Assembly (NCBI GenBank): GCA_900771365.1
Contig: CAAGNU010000099.1
Coordinates: 1 to 36,838 of the forward strand
Reading direction: 5' to 3'
Origin: Bacteroidales bacterium
GTDB lineage: Bacteria; Bacteroidota; Bacteroidia; Bacteroidales; P3
Length of the DNA stretch: 36,838 nt
Shown here: piece after piece, positions 15,391 through 22,573 of the stretch
Layout: each line of letters begins with the position of its first letter
How positions within the stretch are numbered: position 1 is the first letter of the stretch
Position numbers and translations under genes: made by a program
Notes under the pieces: model-generated
Seen by the model: the letters and a program-made list of their open reading frames with translations, nothing else
Told to the model about the DNA's origin: nothing
Database searches by the model: none

Positions 15391-15446
15391 AAGATTAGAA
15401 GATTTGGAGATTAGAAGGTTCGCAATCCCGCAAATCTTCTAATCTT
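15391..15446. repeat. Perfect 16-bp inverted repeat between the T9SS cargo and TPR genes
   Basis: AAGATTAGAAGATTTG (15391-15406) is exactly complementary to CAAATCTTCTAATCTT (15431-15446), with a 24-nt loop that contains TTAGAAGGTTCGCAA. A similar word, TTAGAAGGCTTGCGAA, lies in the loop of the hairpin at 17850-17895. The structure starts right at the upstream stop codon and ends 18 nt before the next ATG. Confidence 0.7.
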
Positions 15447-15464
15447 CAAATCTAAATATACACA

Positions 15465-17063
15465 ATGACCGAAGAATATCTCGCCCTTGGCCGTGAGGCC
15501 CTCAGCAACGCCCACCCCGAGGAGGCCATGAAATACTTCATGTCCGCCTACGAGCTCCAGCCCGACAACGCCGAAGTGATTTTCTACCTCGGCCGTGCCT
15601 CGCAGGACCTGGAGCGCCACGAGGACGCTGTGCGCTACTATGCCGATGTTCTTCGGATAGAGGACGACTGCATGGCCGCCATGCTCAACATGGCCAACTC
15701 CTACGATGACCTCGGAGAGCTTGAGAAGGCCGAGCAGTGCTACATTGATGCCTCTAACCTCGACCCTACGGACCCCGCAGCCTTTGATGAGTGGGGTAAG
15801 TTCTATCATCGTCAGCATCGTTACGATGAGGCCTTGGCCTGCCTGGAGCAGGCCAGCCGTCTCGCCCCTCACGACCTCGGCTACCTTGAAGGCCGTGCTG
15901 AGGTGCTCGACGATATGGAGCGCTACGACGAGGAGATTGAGGTGCTCCGCCTCATCGTGGTCGAAGACCCCAACTATGCCTCTGCATGGTACAACCTCGG
16001 CTGGGCCTACAGCAAGATTGGCGAGTACCAGTGTGCCTTAGAGGCCTGCAAGCAGTCTATTCTGCTCGACCCTGAAGATGCTTCTTACCAAAGGATGGCA
16101 GGCTTTGTCTATAGTGAGATGGAGGAATATGAGACCGCCTTGGATTATTACAACAAGGCCAGGGAACTCGATCCAGACGACATCGAAGTGCTTGTCAATA
16201 AGATATATGCGCTGATACAGCTCGACCGCTATGAGGAGGCCTTGCAGGATTGCGACAAGTATCTGGCCGTTGATAGTGATGCCGCCATCTGGAACAGCAA
16301 GGGCTACGCCATCTTCCATCTTCTTGACAACCCCGACGGCACACCGCACACCCTCAACGAGGCCCAGCAGGCCTATGAGGAGGCTTTGAAGCTCGACCCC
16401 GAATATGATAAGGCTTTCAGCAATCTTGCCGACGTCTACATGGCTCGCAAGAACTACGCCAAGGCCGAGGAATTCTACATGAAGGCCTACAACCTCTCGG
16501 TAAGTCATGGCGAAATGCCACGTCGTGGTGACCTCTTCGCCGCCACAGAGTGCCAGTGTGTGATGCACCGCTACGAAGAGGCCAAACAGTACCTCTTACA
16601 GCTACTCCCTTATGCCGAAGAGGACGGGCTGTGCGTGGCCTACCGCTTAGGATTCTGCTGTCGGCAGCTGGGCCAATACGAAGAGGCTCTGCAATACTAC
16701 CGCTTGGAGATGGAGATGTTCCCTTATGACTCCGAAAACGACAACGCTCTCTTCAACATCGCCCAGCTCGAAGAGAAAGTAGGCCATGCTGATGCTGCCG
16801 AAGAGGCTTGGCTCCAGCTGATAGACATGGAGGAAGACGATGCCGACAAGGCTTTTTACCGCTACTGTCTCGGCATGTTTCTCGCTGCCTCGGCGTGCTA
16901 CGACGAGGCTATCGGCCTATTTCGCATAGCCATCCATGACGAGAAAGATACAGGCCTTCTGGCCGACTACTACGAAGCCCTGGCCAATGCTTACGTCTGC
17001 AAAGGCTTGCGTGCTAAAGCCCTCCGCTGCTTCGCCAAAGCTAAGCTCCTCAGCCGCAAGTAG
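15465..17063 (+). CDS. Tetratricopeptide-repeat protein
   Basis: A 532-residue protein made almost wholly of TPR helices, so a protein-protein interaction scaffold. Typical repeat words recur about every 34 residues, for example AEVIFYLGRASQDLERHEDAVRYY near the N terminus and ASAWYNLGWAYSKIGEYQCAL in the middle. It has no signal peptide or membrane segment and is probably cytoplasmic. The protein is rich in Asp and Glu. It stands alone between a perfect inverted repeat upstream and a long non-coding region downstream. Partner and pathway are unknown. Confidence 0.93.
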   Translation: MTEEYLALGREALSNAHPEEAMKYFMSAYELQPDNAEVIFYLGRASQDLERHEDAVRYYADVLRIEDDCMAAMLNMANSYDDLGELEKAEQCYIDASNLDPTDPAAFDEWGKFYHRQHRYDEALACLEQASRLAPHDLGYLEGRAEVLDDMERYDEEIEVLRLIVVEDPNYASAWYNLGWAYSKIGEYQCALEACKQSILLDPEDASYQRMAGFVYSEMEEYETALDYYNKARELDPDDIEVLVNKIYALIQLDRYEEALQDCDKYLAVDSDAAIWNSKGYAIFHLLDNPDGTPHTLNEAQQAYEEALKLDPEYDKAFSNLADVYMARKNYAKAEEFYMKAYNLSVSHGEMPRRGDLFAATECQCVMHRYEEAKQYLLQLLPYAEEDGLCVAYRLGFCCRQLGQYEEALQYYRLEMEMFPYDSENDNALFNIAQLEEKVGHADAAEEAWLQLIDMEEDDADKAFYRYCLGMFLAASACYDEAIGLFRIAIHDEKDTGLLADYYEALANAYVCKGLRAKALRCFAKAKLLSRK

Positions 17064-17490
17064 CCCATTTTTTTTGAGGTAGTCAATATAAACGTGCTTT
17101 TGCTTTGAATCGAAGACAGTCGAATGGTTATTCGACAGTGTATTCTATCAGTATCGGTCTATCTATTAATGGTCTACGATAGCCAGTCGAATAATCGAAC
17201 GGCAATTTAGTGGGAGCAGAGGCCTGGCTTGCTCGGATTCTGCCGAGCGGTAGAACTGTTACAAGTCAAAGTGCGGTAACGGCATTCATCCTTTTCCGTC
17301 GTCCCCCACAATCATTTAACTAACAGGTGCAGCAGGAGTAGGAAAAAAGGTGCAAATATCCGAATACAACAAAAGGCGAGTGCATACGACTATCATGACA
17401 GACTATAGGAATCTGCAATTTGTGCACAATGATTCAGATATGGTATTTCACTTTTGTGGATGGTTTTGTATTGTAATGATTGATTTTGGG
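17064..17490. other. Intergenic region after the TPR gene
   Basis: No convincing gene. The left part holds CAGTCGAA repeat copy C (17117-17202) and a short hairpin around 17230 (GCTCGG with CCGAGC). The remainder up to the terminator at 17491 is AT-rich and I see nothing in it. Confidence 0.6.
17117..17202. repeat. CAGTCGAA dispersed repeat, copy C
   Basis: CAGTCGAATGGTTATTCGAC at 17117-17136 is itself a short inverted repeat. TGTATTCTATCAGT follows and matches TGTATTCTCTCAGT in copy D at 13 of 14 positions. CCAGTCGAATAATCGAACGG is at 17183-17202. The arrangement resembles copies A, B and D but is not collinear with them. Confidence 0.6.
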
Positions 17491-17525
17491 TAAAAAAAAA
17501 AGTCCGACGCTGGGTCGGACCTTTT
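17491..17525 (-). terminator. Strong intrinsic terminator of the 54-codon ORF
   Basis: On the minus strand GTCCGAC (17514-17520) pairs with GTCGGAC (17502-17508) around a 5-nt loop, followed by a run of ten T residues (the A-run at 17492-17501). It begins about 10 nt after the stop codon of the small ORF at 17530-17694. Confidence 0.82.
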
Positions 17526-17529
17526 GGTA

Positions 17530-17694
17530 CTAGTTGAGATAAACTTTAATGTTTACATCTCCAATGCGGATGTTTTGAAAGCACTTGGCATACTGGAGGA
17601 TGTTTTGCACAACTTGTGGTGAGGGTTGTACGGCTGTGCTTACTGTTCCAGAAGATGTAACTGTGTCGTTAAATGACTCATACTCCTGCGTCAT
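17530..17694 (-). CDS. Small ORF of 54 codons, unknown function
   Basis: Reading the minus strand from the ATG at 17692-17694 gives a 54-residue open frame that starts MTQEYESF, has a Ser/Thr-rich middle (TVTSSGTVSTAV) and ends in an alternating hydrophobic stretch (RIGDVNIKVYLN). There is one cysteine and no signal peptide or membrane segment. The stop is followed within about 10 nt by a strong intrinsic terminator, which argues that this strand is transcribed. Upstream on the same strand are about 90 nt of AT-rich leader and a 26-bp perfect palindrome, but I find no clear TAnnTTTG promoter. Codons favour A-ending triplets more than the neighbouring housekeeping genes. I recognise no family. 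It could be a small protein or the coding-like part of a small RNA. Confidence 0.5.
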   Translation of the reverse strand: MTQEYESFNDTVTSSGTVSTAVQPSPQVVQNILQYAKCFQNIRIGDVNIKVYLN

Positions 17695-17786
17695 ACGCAC
17701 CTAATTTAAGTTGAACATCGGGTTTATTACTCCTATTCTTTTTGAGAATATGCCTAAATAACTCAGTTCAATTTATTTTATTGTGC

Positions 17787-17812
17787 AGAAAAATGTTAAT
17801 TAACATTTTTCT
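17787..17812. repeat. 26-bp perfect palindrome
   Basis: The half-site AGAAAAATGTTAA (17787-17799) is followed at once by its exact reverse complement (17800-17812). It lies between the sigma-factor terminator and the small minus-strand ORF, about 93 nt upstream of that ORF's start. It could be an operator for a dimeric regulator or a weak bidirectional hairpin. Confidence 0.65.
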
Positions 17813-17842
17813 TTTGAAGATTAGGAATTTTAAGGATTAGGG

Positions 17843-17896
17843 AATAAAAAAATTCGTAGATTAGAAGGCTTGCGAACCTTCCCATCTACGAATTTC
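17843..17896 (-). terminator. Terminator of the sigma factor gene
   Basis: On the minus strand AAATTCGTAGA (17885-17895) pairs with TCTACGAATTT (17850-17860), with an inner GGAAGG/CCTTC pairing, followed by a T-run and TATT (17842-17850 as A residues). It starts 25 nt after the sigma factor stop codon. Confidence 0.8.
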
Positions 17897-17919
17897 TATA
17901 GAGGTAAGCTGATTTAAAG

Positions 17920-18513
17920 TTAAAGTTCGGTGTACATATTGTTCTCTTCGGCCAGACGGCGAAGGTTTATGATAGCGTAGCGCATGCGACCGAGGGCGGT
18001 GTTGATGCTTACGCCTGTGCGGACGGCGATATCTTTGAAATCGCACTTGCCGTAGTGGCGGAGGATGACTACGCGACGCTGTTCGGGGGGGAGCATTTTG
18101 ACGAGTTTGCGGATGTTGCGGCTGGTCTGCTGTCGCATGATGCCCTGCTCGACGTTGTCGTCGTGGAGTTTTAGGGTCTCGATAACATCGCAGTCGGGAC
18201 GATTGGGGACGATGGGCATCTTGTTGTTGCGACGATAGTAGTCGACGATGAGATTGTGGGCGATGCGCATAACCCAGTGTATGAATTTATTTTCGTCTTT
18301 GTATTGGCCAGAATTGATGGTAGAGACCACTTTGAAGAAGGTATCTTGGAAAATATCATCAGCAACATCCTTGTCTTTTACGACGGAAAAGATGTATCCG
18401 TAGACCTTGTTCTGGTAACGGGACAGGAGTGCTTCAAAGCAGGCACAGTTGCCTTCTATGTATCCTTGTATCAGCTCGTTATCGGTGAGCGTGCTAACAA
18501 TTTCGTCAGTCAT
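17920..18513 (-). CDS. ECF-type RNA polymerase sigma-70 factor
   Basis: A 197-residue sigma factor with only regions 2 and 4, so an extracytoplasmic-function type. Region 2 spans about residues 10-95, with the core-binding segment DIFQDTFFKVV and the -10-recognition part FIHWVMRIAHNLIVDYYRR. Region 4 covers about 130-190, with LPPEQRRVVILRHYGKCDFKDIA followed by the helix-turn-helix GVSINTALGRMRYAIINLR. No anti-sigma gene is adjacent and there is no extra C-terminal domain. The open frame runs 36 codons further upstream, but the promoter's -7 element lies inside that extension, so the start is the ATG at 18511-18513. It forms a single-gene unit with its own promoter and terminator. Target genes unknown. 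Confidence 0.93.
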   Translation of the reverse strand: MTDEIVSTLTDNELIQGYIEGNCACFEALLSRYQNKVYGYIFSVVKDKDVADDIFQDTFFKVVSTINSGQYKDENKFIHWVMRIAHNLIVDYYRRNNKMPIVPNRPDCDVIETLKLHDDNVEQGIMRQQTSRNIRKLVKMLPPEQRRVVILRHYGKCDFKDIAVRTGVSINTALGRMRYAIINLRRLAEENNMYTEL

Positions 18514-18591
18514 TTTATTCGCTATTAGGGGTTGAACTGATAGTTGTGTTTCGATAGTCGTCGTATTAGTTTTTAATTGTGTTTGAAAATG

Positions 18592-18622
18592 CAAAAATAC
18601 ATAAAATTTTTCACATAACAAA
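18592..18622 (-). promoter_or_regulatory. Promoter of the sigma factor gene
   Basis: On the minus strand TTTG (18619-18622), a 19-nt spacer and TATTTTTG (18592-18599) match the Bacteroidota consensus fully. The transcript would have a leader of about 75 nt. Confidence 0.8.
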
Positions 18623-18711
18623 TTTTTCTACGTATTTTTTTTAATTTTAGTATGTGTTGATGAAAAAAAATTGCATTTTTGTTTGTTCCCGATGGGGTAG
18701 GAGATTTGTCG

Positions 18712-19752
18712 TCAGTCGTCAGCCTTAGTTCCAGTTTGGAGGCCTGCGAGTAGGCCGCAGGCGGCCATGATGTCCTCGCCTCGCGAGGCGCGGATGGTGC
18801 AGGTGATGCCGTGGGAGAGGAGGTAGTCTTGGAAGCGTTGCATGGTTGTGGGCGAGGTGGTGCGGAACGGGGTGTCGGGTGAGGAGTGGAAGCGGATGAG
18901 GTTGACGCGGCAGTTGAGGCCGCGGAGGAGCCGTACTAGCTCGGCGGCGTGGTGCGTGGTGTCGTTAAGGTCTTTGAACAAGGTATATTCAAAAGATATG
19001 CGGCGTTGTCCGTTCCAGTCGTATTGTTTGAGGAGGGCCACCACATCGGCTATGGGGTAGGCTTTCTGCATGGGCATGATTTGAAGCCGTTCTTCTGCAA
19101 AGGGGTTGTGGAGGCTCACAGCCACGTGGCAGTCACTTTCATTAAGGAAACGGCGCAGTTGGGGGATGATGCCCACGGAGGATACGGTGATGCGCTTGGG
19201 GCTCCAGGCAAGTCCCCAGTCGGAGGTGAGCACTTGGGTGCTTTGGAGGATGTTGTCGAGGTTGTCCATGGGTTCTCCCATACCCATATATACTATATTG
19301 GATAGGTGTTCGCTCTCGGGGATGGAGAAAATCTGGTTGAGGATGTCGGAAGCGAGCAGGTTGCCGTGGAAGCCTTGTTGCCCCGTGACGCAGAAGCGGC
19401 AGCCCATTTTGCAGCCCATCTGGCAGGATACGCAGAGCGTGGCGCGGTCTCCGTCGGGGATATATACGGTCTCGACGTATTGTCCTGGGGTGTGTGGAAC
19501 TTCGAAGAGGTATTTCTTCGTGCCGTCTTTTGAGACTTGGCATTGTATGGGGCTGTGCCGTCCGATGAAGGCAATCTCAGCGAGCCTGCTGCGGGCCTTG
19601 AGCGAGAGATTGGTCATGGCATCAATGTTATCAACGCGTTTGGCATAGAGCCAGTCTGTTATCTGCTTGGCGGCAAATTTGGGCATCCCTTCCGCAGCAC
19701 AGAGCTGCTGAAGCTGCGGAAGAGTCATGCCGAAAAGGTTTATCTGTGCCAT
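18712..19752 (-). CDS. rlmN: Dual-specificity 23S rRNA/tRNA methyltransferase RlmN
   Basis: RlmN is a radical-SAM enzyme that methylates C2 of A2503 in 23S rRNA and A37 of some tRNAs, aiding translational accuracy. The 346-residue product has the cluster-binding CX3CX2C motif at Cys114, Cys118 and Cys121, the conserved Cys107 of TLCVSC, and the methyl-carrying cysteine Cys332 in MAACGLL. GMGEPMDN and SVGIIPQ are further family signatures. The frame extends upstream to 19863 inside the PBP1A gene; the ATG at 19750-19752 gives the normal N terminus (AQINLFGMTLPQLQ). It starts 10 nt after the PBP1A stop and is the last gene of the holB operon. Confidence 0.96.
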   Translation of the reverse strand: MAQINLFGMTLPQLQQLCAAEGMPKFAAKQITDWLYAKRVDNIDAMTNLSLKARSRLAEIAFIGRHSPIQCQVSKDGTKKYLFEVPHTPGQYVETVYIPDGDRATLCVSCQMGCKMGCRFCVTGQQGFHGNLLASDILNQIFSIPESEHLSNIVYMGMGEPMDNLDNILQSTQVLTSDWGLAWSPKRITVSSVGIIPQLRRFLNESDCHVAVSLHNPFAEERLQIMPMQKAYPIADVVALLKQYDWNGQRRISFEYTLFKDLNDTTHHAAELVRLLRGLNCRVNLIRFHSSPDTPFRTTSPTTMQRFQDYLLSHGITCTIRASRGEDIMAACGLLAGLQTGTKADD

Positions 19753-19762
19753 GTCGTATGGG

Positions 19763-22018
19763 TTAGAAGTCGTATTCAGGCTCCTCTTCCTCAATTTCTT
19801 GCTGGAAACGGGAGCAGTCGAGTTCGACATCAAGCGGTAGGTTGGGGCGCTCAAAGTTGCCACGTGGGAATTTCAGCGATTTGTCGCTATAGATGTTGCG
19901 CATATAGTAGCCGAAGATGGGCAGAGCCTGGGCGGCACCTTGGCCGTAGGTCATGTTACGGAAGTGGATGCTGCGCACCTCGCCACCCGTCCAAATTGCT
20001 GTGGCGAGGGTGGGTGTGATGCCCACAAACCAGCAGTCGGAGTTGTTCTGGGTGGTACCCGTCTTGCCTGCGATAGCGCTGCTGAATTCGTTGAGGTGGT
20101 ACTTGTAGTTGAGGCGAACGCCGGTACCGCTTTGGACGACGCCTTTCATGAGTTCGATCATCATGTAGGCTGTGCGTTCGCTGATGGCCTCATGGCGTTC
20201 GGGGGTGAAGCGTTCAAGCACGGTGCCCTTGTTGTCTTCAATACGGGTGATGAAGATGGGCTCGACGTATTCGCCCATGTTGGCGAAGGTGGCCATGGCA
20301 CCCGCCATTTCGTAGACGGTGATTTCGGGTGTTCCGACACAGATTGCGGGCACAGCGTCAATATCGCTGGTCACGCCCATTTTACGTGCCACGCTGATTA
20401 CCTGCTCTGGTGAGCCTTGCTTCATGATGTAGGCTGAGACCCAGTTGACGGAGTGGGCAAGGGCCCATTTGAGCGTGACCATCTCGTTTTCGCGTTCGTG
20501 GGAGGAGTTCTTGGGGCACCAGTCACTCTGTCCCCATGAGCTGAAGCAGACTTGCGAGTTCGGCACTTCGGTGCAGGGATACATGCCGAGGTCCTGTAGC
20601 GCCATGGTGTAGACAAAGGGTTTGAAGGTGGAGCCTACCTGACGATGGCTCTGGACGTTGTCGTATTTGAAGTAGCGGTAGTTGATGCCGCCCACGTAGG
20701 CTCTCACATAGCCCGTGCCGGGTTCGACAGACATGAGGCCTACGTTGAGGAATTTCTTGTAGTAGAGCAGGGAGTCCCAAGGCGACATGGTGGTGTCGAT
20801 GTTGCCCTTCCAAGAGAAGACGCGCATGGGGACTTTTTTCTGGAAAATCTTGCGGATTTCTTTGTCGTTCAGGCCCTGGTTGTGGTGGAGCTGGTAGTAG
20901 CGGTCGGAACCTTTCATGGCCTGGACGAGGATTTTTTCCTGCTGTTCAGCCGAGATGTCGCAGAAAGGATTGCCGTTGCGGGTGCGGAGTTCGCGGTCGA
21001 ACTGAGGCTGAACCTCTTTGCTCATGTGCTCGCGAACAGCGGCTTCGGCGTAGCGTTGCATACGGGAATCGATGGTAGTGTAGATGCGGAGTCCGTCTTT
21101 GTGCACATCATAGTGTTCGCCATCACTGTTACGGTGATGCTTGCACCACTCTTTCATGTAGTTGCGGATATATTCGCGGAGGTATGTGGCAAGTCCGTCG
21201 TTGTGGGTTTGGGGGGAATAATGGGAGACATCGATGGGCTCCTCACGGTATTTCTCAAAATCCTCATCGCTGAGATAGTCGTAGCGGTTCATCTGCGAAA
21301 GGACGGTGTTGCGGCGATTGAGTGCGTTGTCGGGGTGTAGGATGGGGCTGTAGGCTGTAGGGGCTTTAAGCAGACCTACCAGCATGGCCGATTCAGTAAC
21401 AGAAAGTTCCGCAGGCGTTTTGTCGAAGAATGTCTTGGCCGCAGTCTTGATACCGAAAGAGTTGCTGCCGAAGTCGACCGTGTTGAAATACATGGCGATA
21501 ATCTCCTGCTTAGAGTAGTTGTGCTCCAATTTCACGGCCACGACCCATTCCTTGAACTTTGAAAAAACGGTTCCAATCTTACCCTTGTGTTCGCGTGGGA
21601 AGAGGTTTTTGGCGAGCTGCTGGGTGATGGTGCTGCCGCCACCGCTGCTGCTATGATGGCCGATGAGGGTCTTGATGAGGACGCGGAAGAGGCTGCGCGG
21701 ATCGATGCCGGAATGCTTGTAGAAGCGGACATCCTCGGTGGCGATGAGTGCGTTGATGAGGTTGGGTGAGAGGTCGGTATAGGTCACATTGGAACGGTTC
21801 TCAACGCCGATGAAGCCTAATATCTCGCCGTCGTCTGAAAGTACCTCGGTGGCTTGATTGCTTTGTGGGTTCTCCAACTCTTCAAAAGAAGGCATAAATC
21901 CCAGCCATCCTAAGGACAGAAGGGTGAAGAAAAGGAAGATGAAAATCCAGAGTCCCGCAAAGATTTTCCAAGCGATACGGATTATTTCTTCTTTTGATTT
22001 TTTCTTTCTATTTGGCAT
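19763..22018 (-). CDS. mrcA: Penicillin-binding protein 1A, transglycosylase/transpeptidase
   Basis: A class A PBP that polymerises and crosslinks peptidoglycan in the periplasm. The 751-residue protein has a short cytoplasmic basic tail, one membrane anchor (about 15-40), a GT51 glycosyltransferase domain (about 70-250) with EDVRFYKHSGID (catalytic Glu), GGSTITQQLAKN and the EWVVAVKLE segment, and a transpeptidase domain (about 430-700) with STFK (catalytic Ser), SVN and KTGTTQ. The protein ends in an acidic tail. All catalytic motifs are intact. It sits between gldH (39 nt upstream) and rlmN (10 nt downstream) on one strand, in a cluster I recall as common in Bacteroidota. Confidence 0.97.
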   Translation of the reverse strand: MPNRKKKSKEEIIRIAWKIFAGLWIFIFLFFTLLSLGWLGFMPSFEELENPQSNQATEVLSDDGEILGFIGVENRSNVTYTDLSPNLINALIATEDVRFYKHSGIDPRSLFRVLIKTLIGHHSSSGGGSTITQQLAKNLFPREHKGKIGTVFSKFKEWVVAVKLEHNYSKQEIIAMYFNTVDFGSNSFGIKTAAKTFFDKTPAELSVTESAMLVGLLKAPTAYSPILHPDNALNRRNTVLSQMNRYDYLSDEDFEKYREEPIDVSHYSPQTHNDGLATYLREYIRNYMKEWCKHHRNSDGEHYDVHKDGLRIYTTIDSRMQRYAEAAVREHMSKEVQPQFDRELRTRNGNPFCDISAEQQEKILVQAMKGSDRYYQLHHNQGLNDKEIRKIFQKKVPMRVFSWKGNIDTTMSPWDSLLYYKKFLNVGLMSVEPGTGYVRAYVGGINYRYFKYDNVQSHRQVGSTFKPFVYTMALQDLGMYPCTEVPNSQVCFSSWGQSDWCPKNSSHERENEMVTLKWALAHSVNWVSAYIMKQGSPEQVISVARKMGVTSDIDAVPAICVGTPEITVYEMAGAMATFANMGEYVEPIFITRIEDNKGTVLERFTPERHEAISERTAYMMIELMKGVVQSGTGVRLNYKYHLNEFSSAIAGKTGTTQNNSDCWFVGITPTLATAIWTGGEVRSIHFRNMTYGQGAAQALPIFGYYMRNIYSDKSLKFPRGNFERPNLPLDVELDCSRFQQEIEEEEPEYDF

Positions 22019-22057
22019 CGTATCAAATATTTATTGTTTATGGATTTAGGATTTGTC

Positions 22058-22570
22058 TTATTGAATACTGCTTGCTTTTCCGAGGCATTCGATGCGCATT
22101 CCGATGCTCTTTAGTCCGACAACATTGGTGTCGCGCATACCATGAGCTACCTCAAAGTGGTAATGCCCTGAACGTGGGAAGACGACATGCTTGCGGAAGA
22201 CGAAGCGGCTGTCTACATAGCGGCCTGTGCGGCGGCCATACCAATGTCCCTCAACGTCGGCTAAGGGGCATTCGAGGGTGTCGTAGGCCACAGAGCCGTC
22301 GGGGAAGGTTGTGTTGATAAAAAGGAATGTATTAGCCTTGTCGTAGTGGACATTGTTGCGCACATCGATGTAGAAATCGAAGAGCTGCAGGGTATCCTCG
22401 ACATCGATGTCGTAGTTGAGGCGGTCGTTCATGTTCCAGCCTTTTTCGTCCACATCGCGTTCGGCGGTGTAGAACACATTCTTGTCGCAGCTTTGCATCA
22501 GAATGAGCAGGAGGGCTGCGGTTGCCAATATCTTTATGCTTTGCATATTGTTCCTATTGATTTGTGTCAT
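22058..22570 (-). CDS. gldH: Gliding-motility-type lipoprotein GldH
   Basis: GldH is a lipoprotein needed for gliding in Flavobacterium, but it is also found in non-gliding Bacteroidota. The 170-residue product has a lipoprotein signal with lipobox LMQSC (Cys28 counted from the first ATG). The mature part shows family features: WNMNDRLNYDIDVEDT, YIDVRNNVHYDKANTFLFINTTFPDG, GHWYGRR and the C-terminal HGMRDTNVVGLKSIGMRIE. A second possible start is the ATG at 22544-22546, giving a shorter signal peptide; the first start lies 3 nt after the ricT stop and suits translational coupling. The other glid genes are absent from the window. Confidence 0.9.
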   Translation of the reverse strand: MTQINRNNMQSIKILATAALLLILMQSCDKNVFYTAERDVDEKGWNMNDRLNYDIDVEDTLQLFDFYIDVRNNVHYDKANTFLFINTTFPDGSVAYDTLECPLADVEGHWYGRRTGRYVDSRFVFRKHVVFPRSGHYHFEVAHGMRDTNVVGLKSIGMRIECLGKASSIQ

Positions 22571-22573
22571 GTG

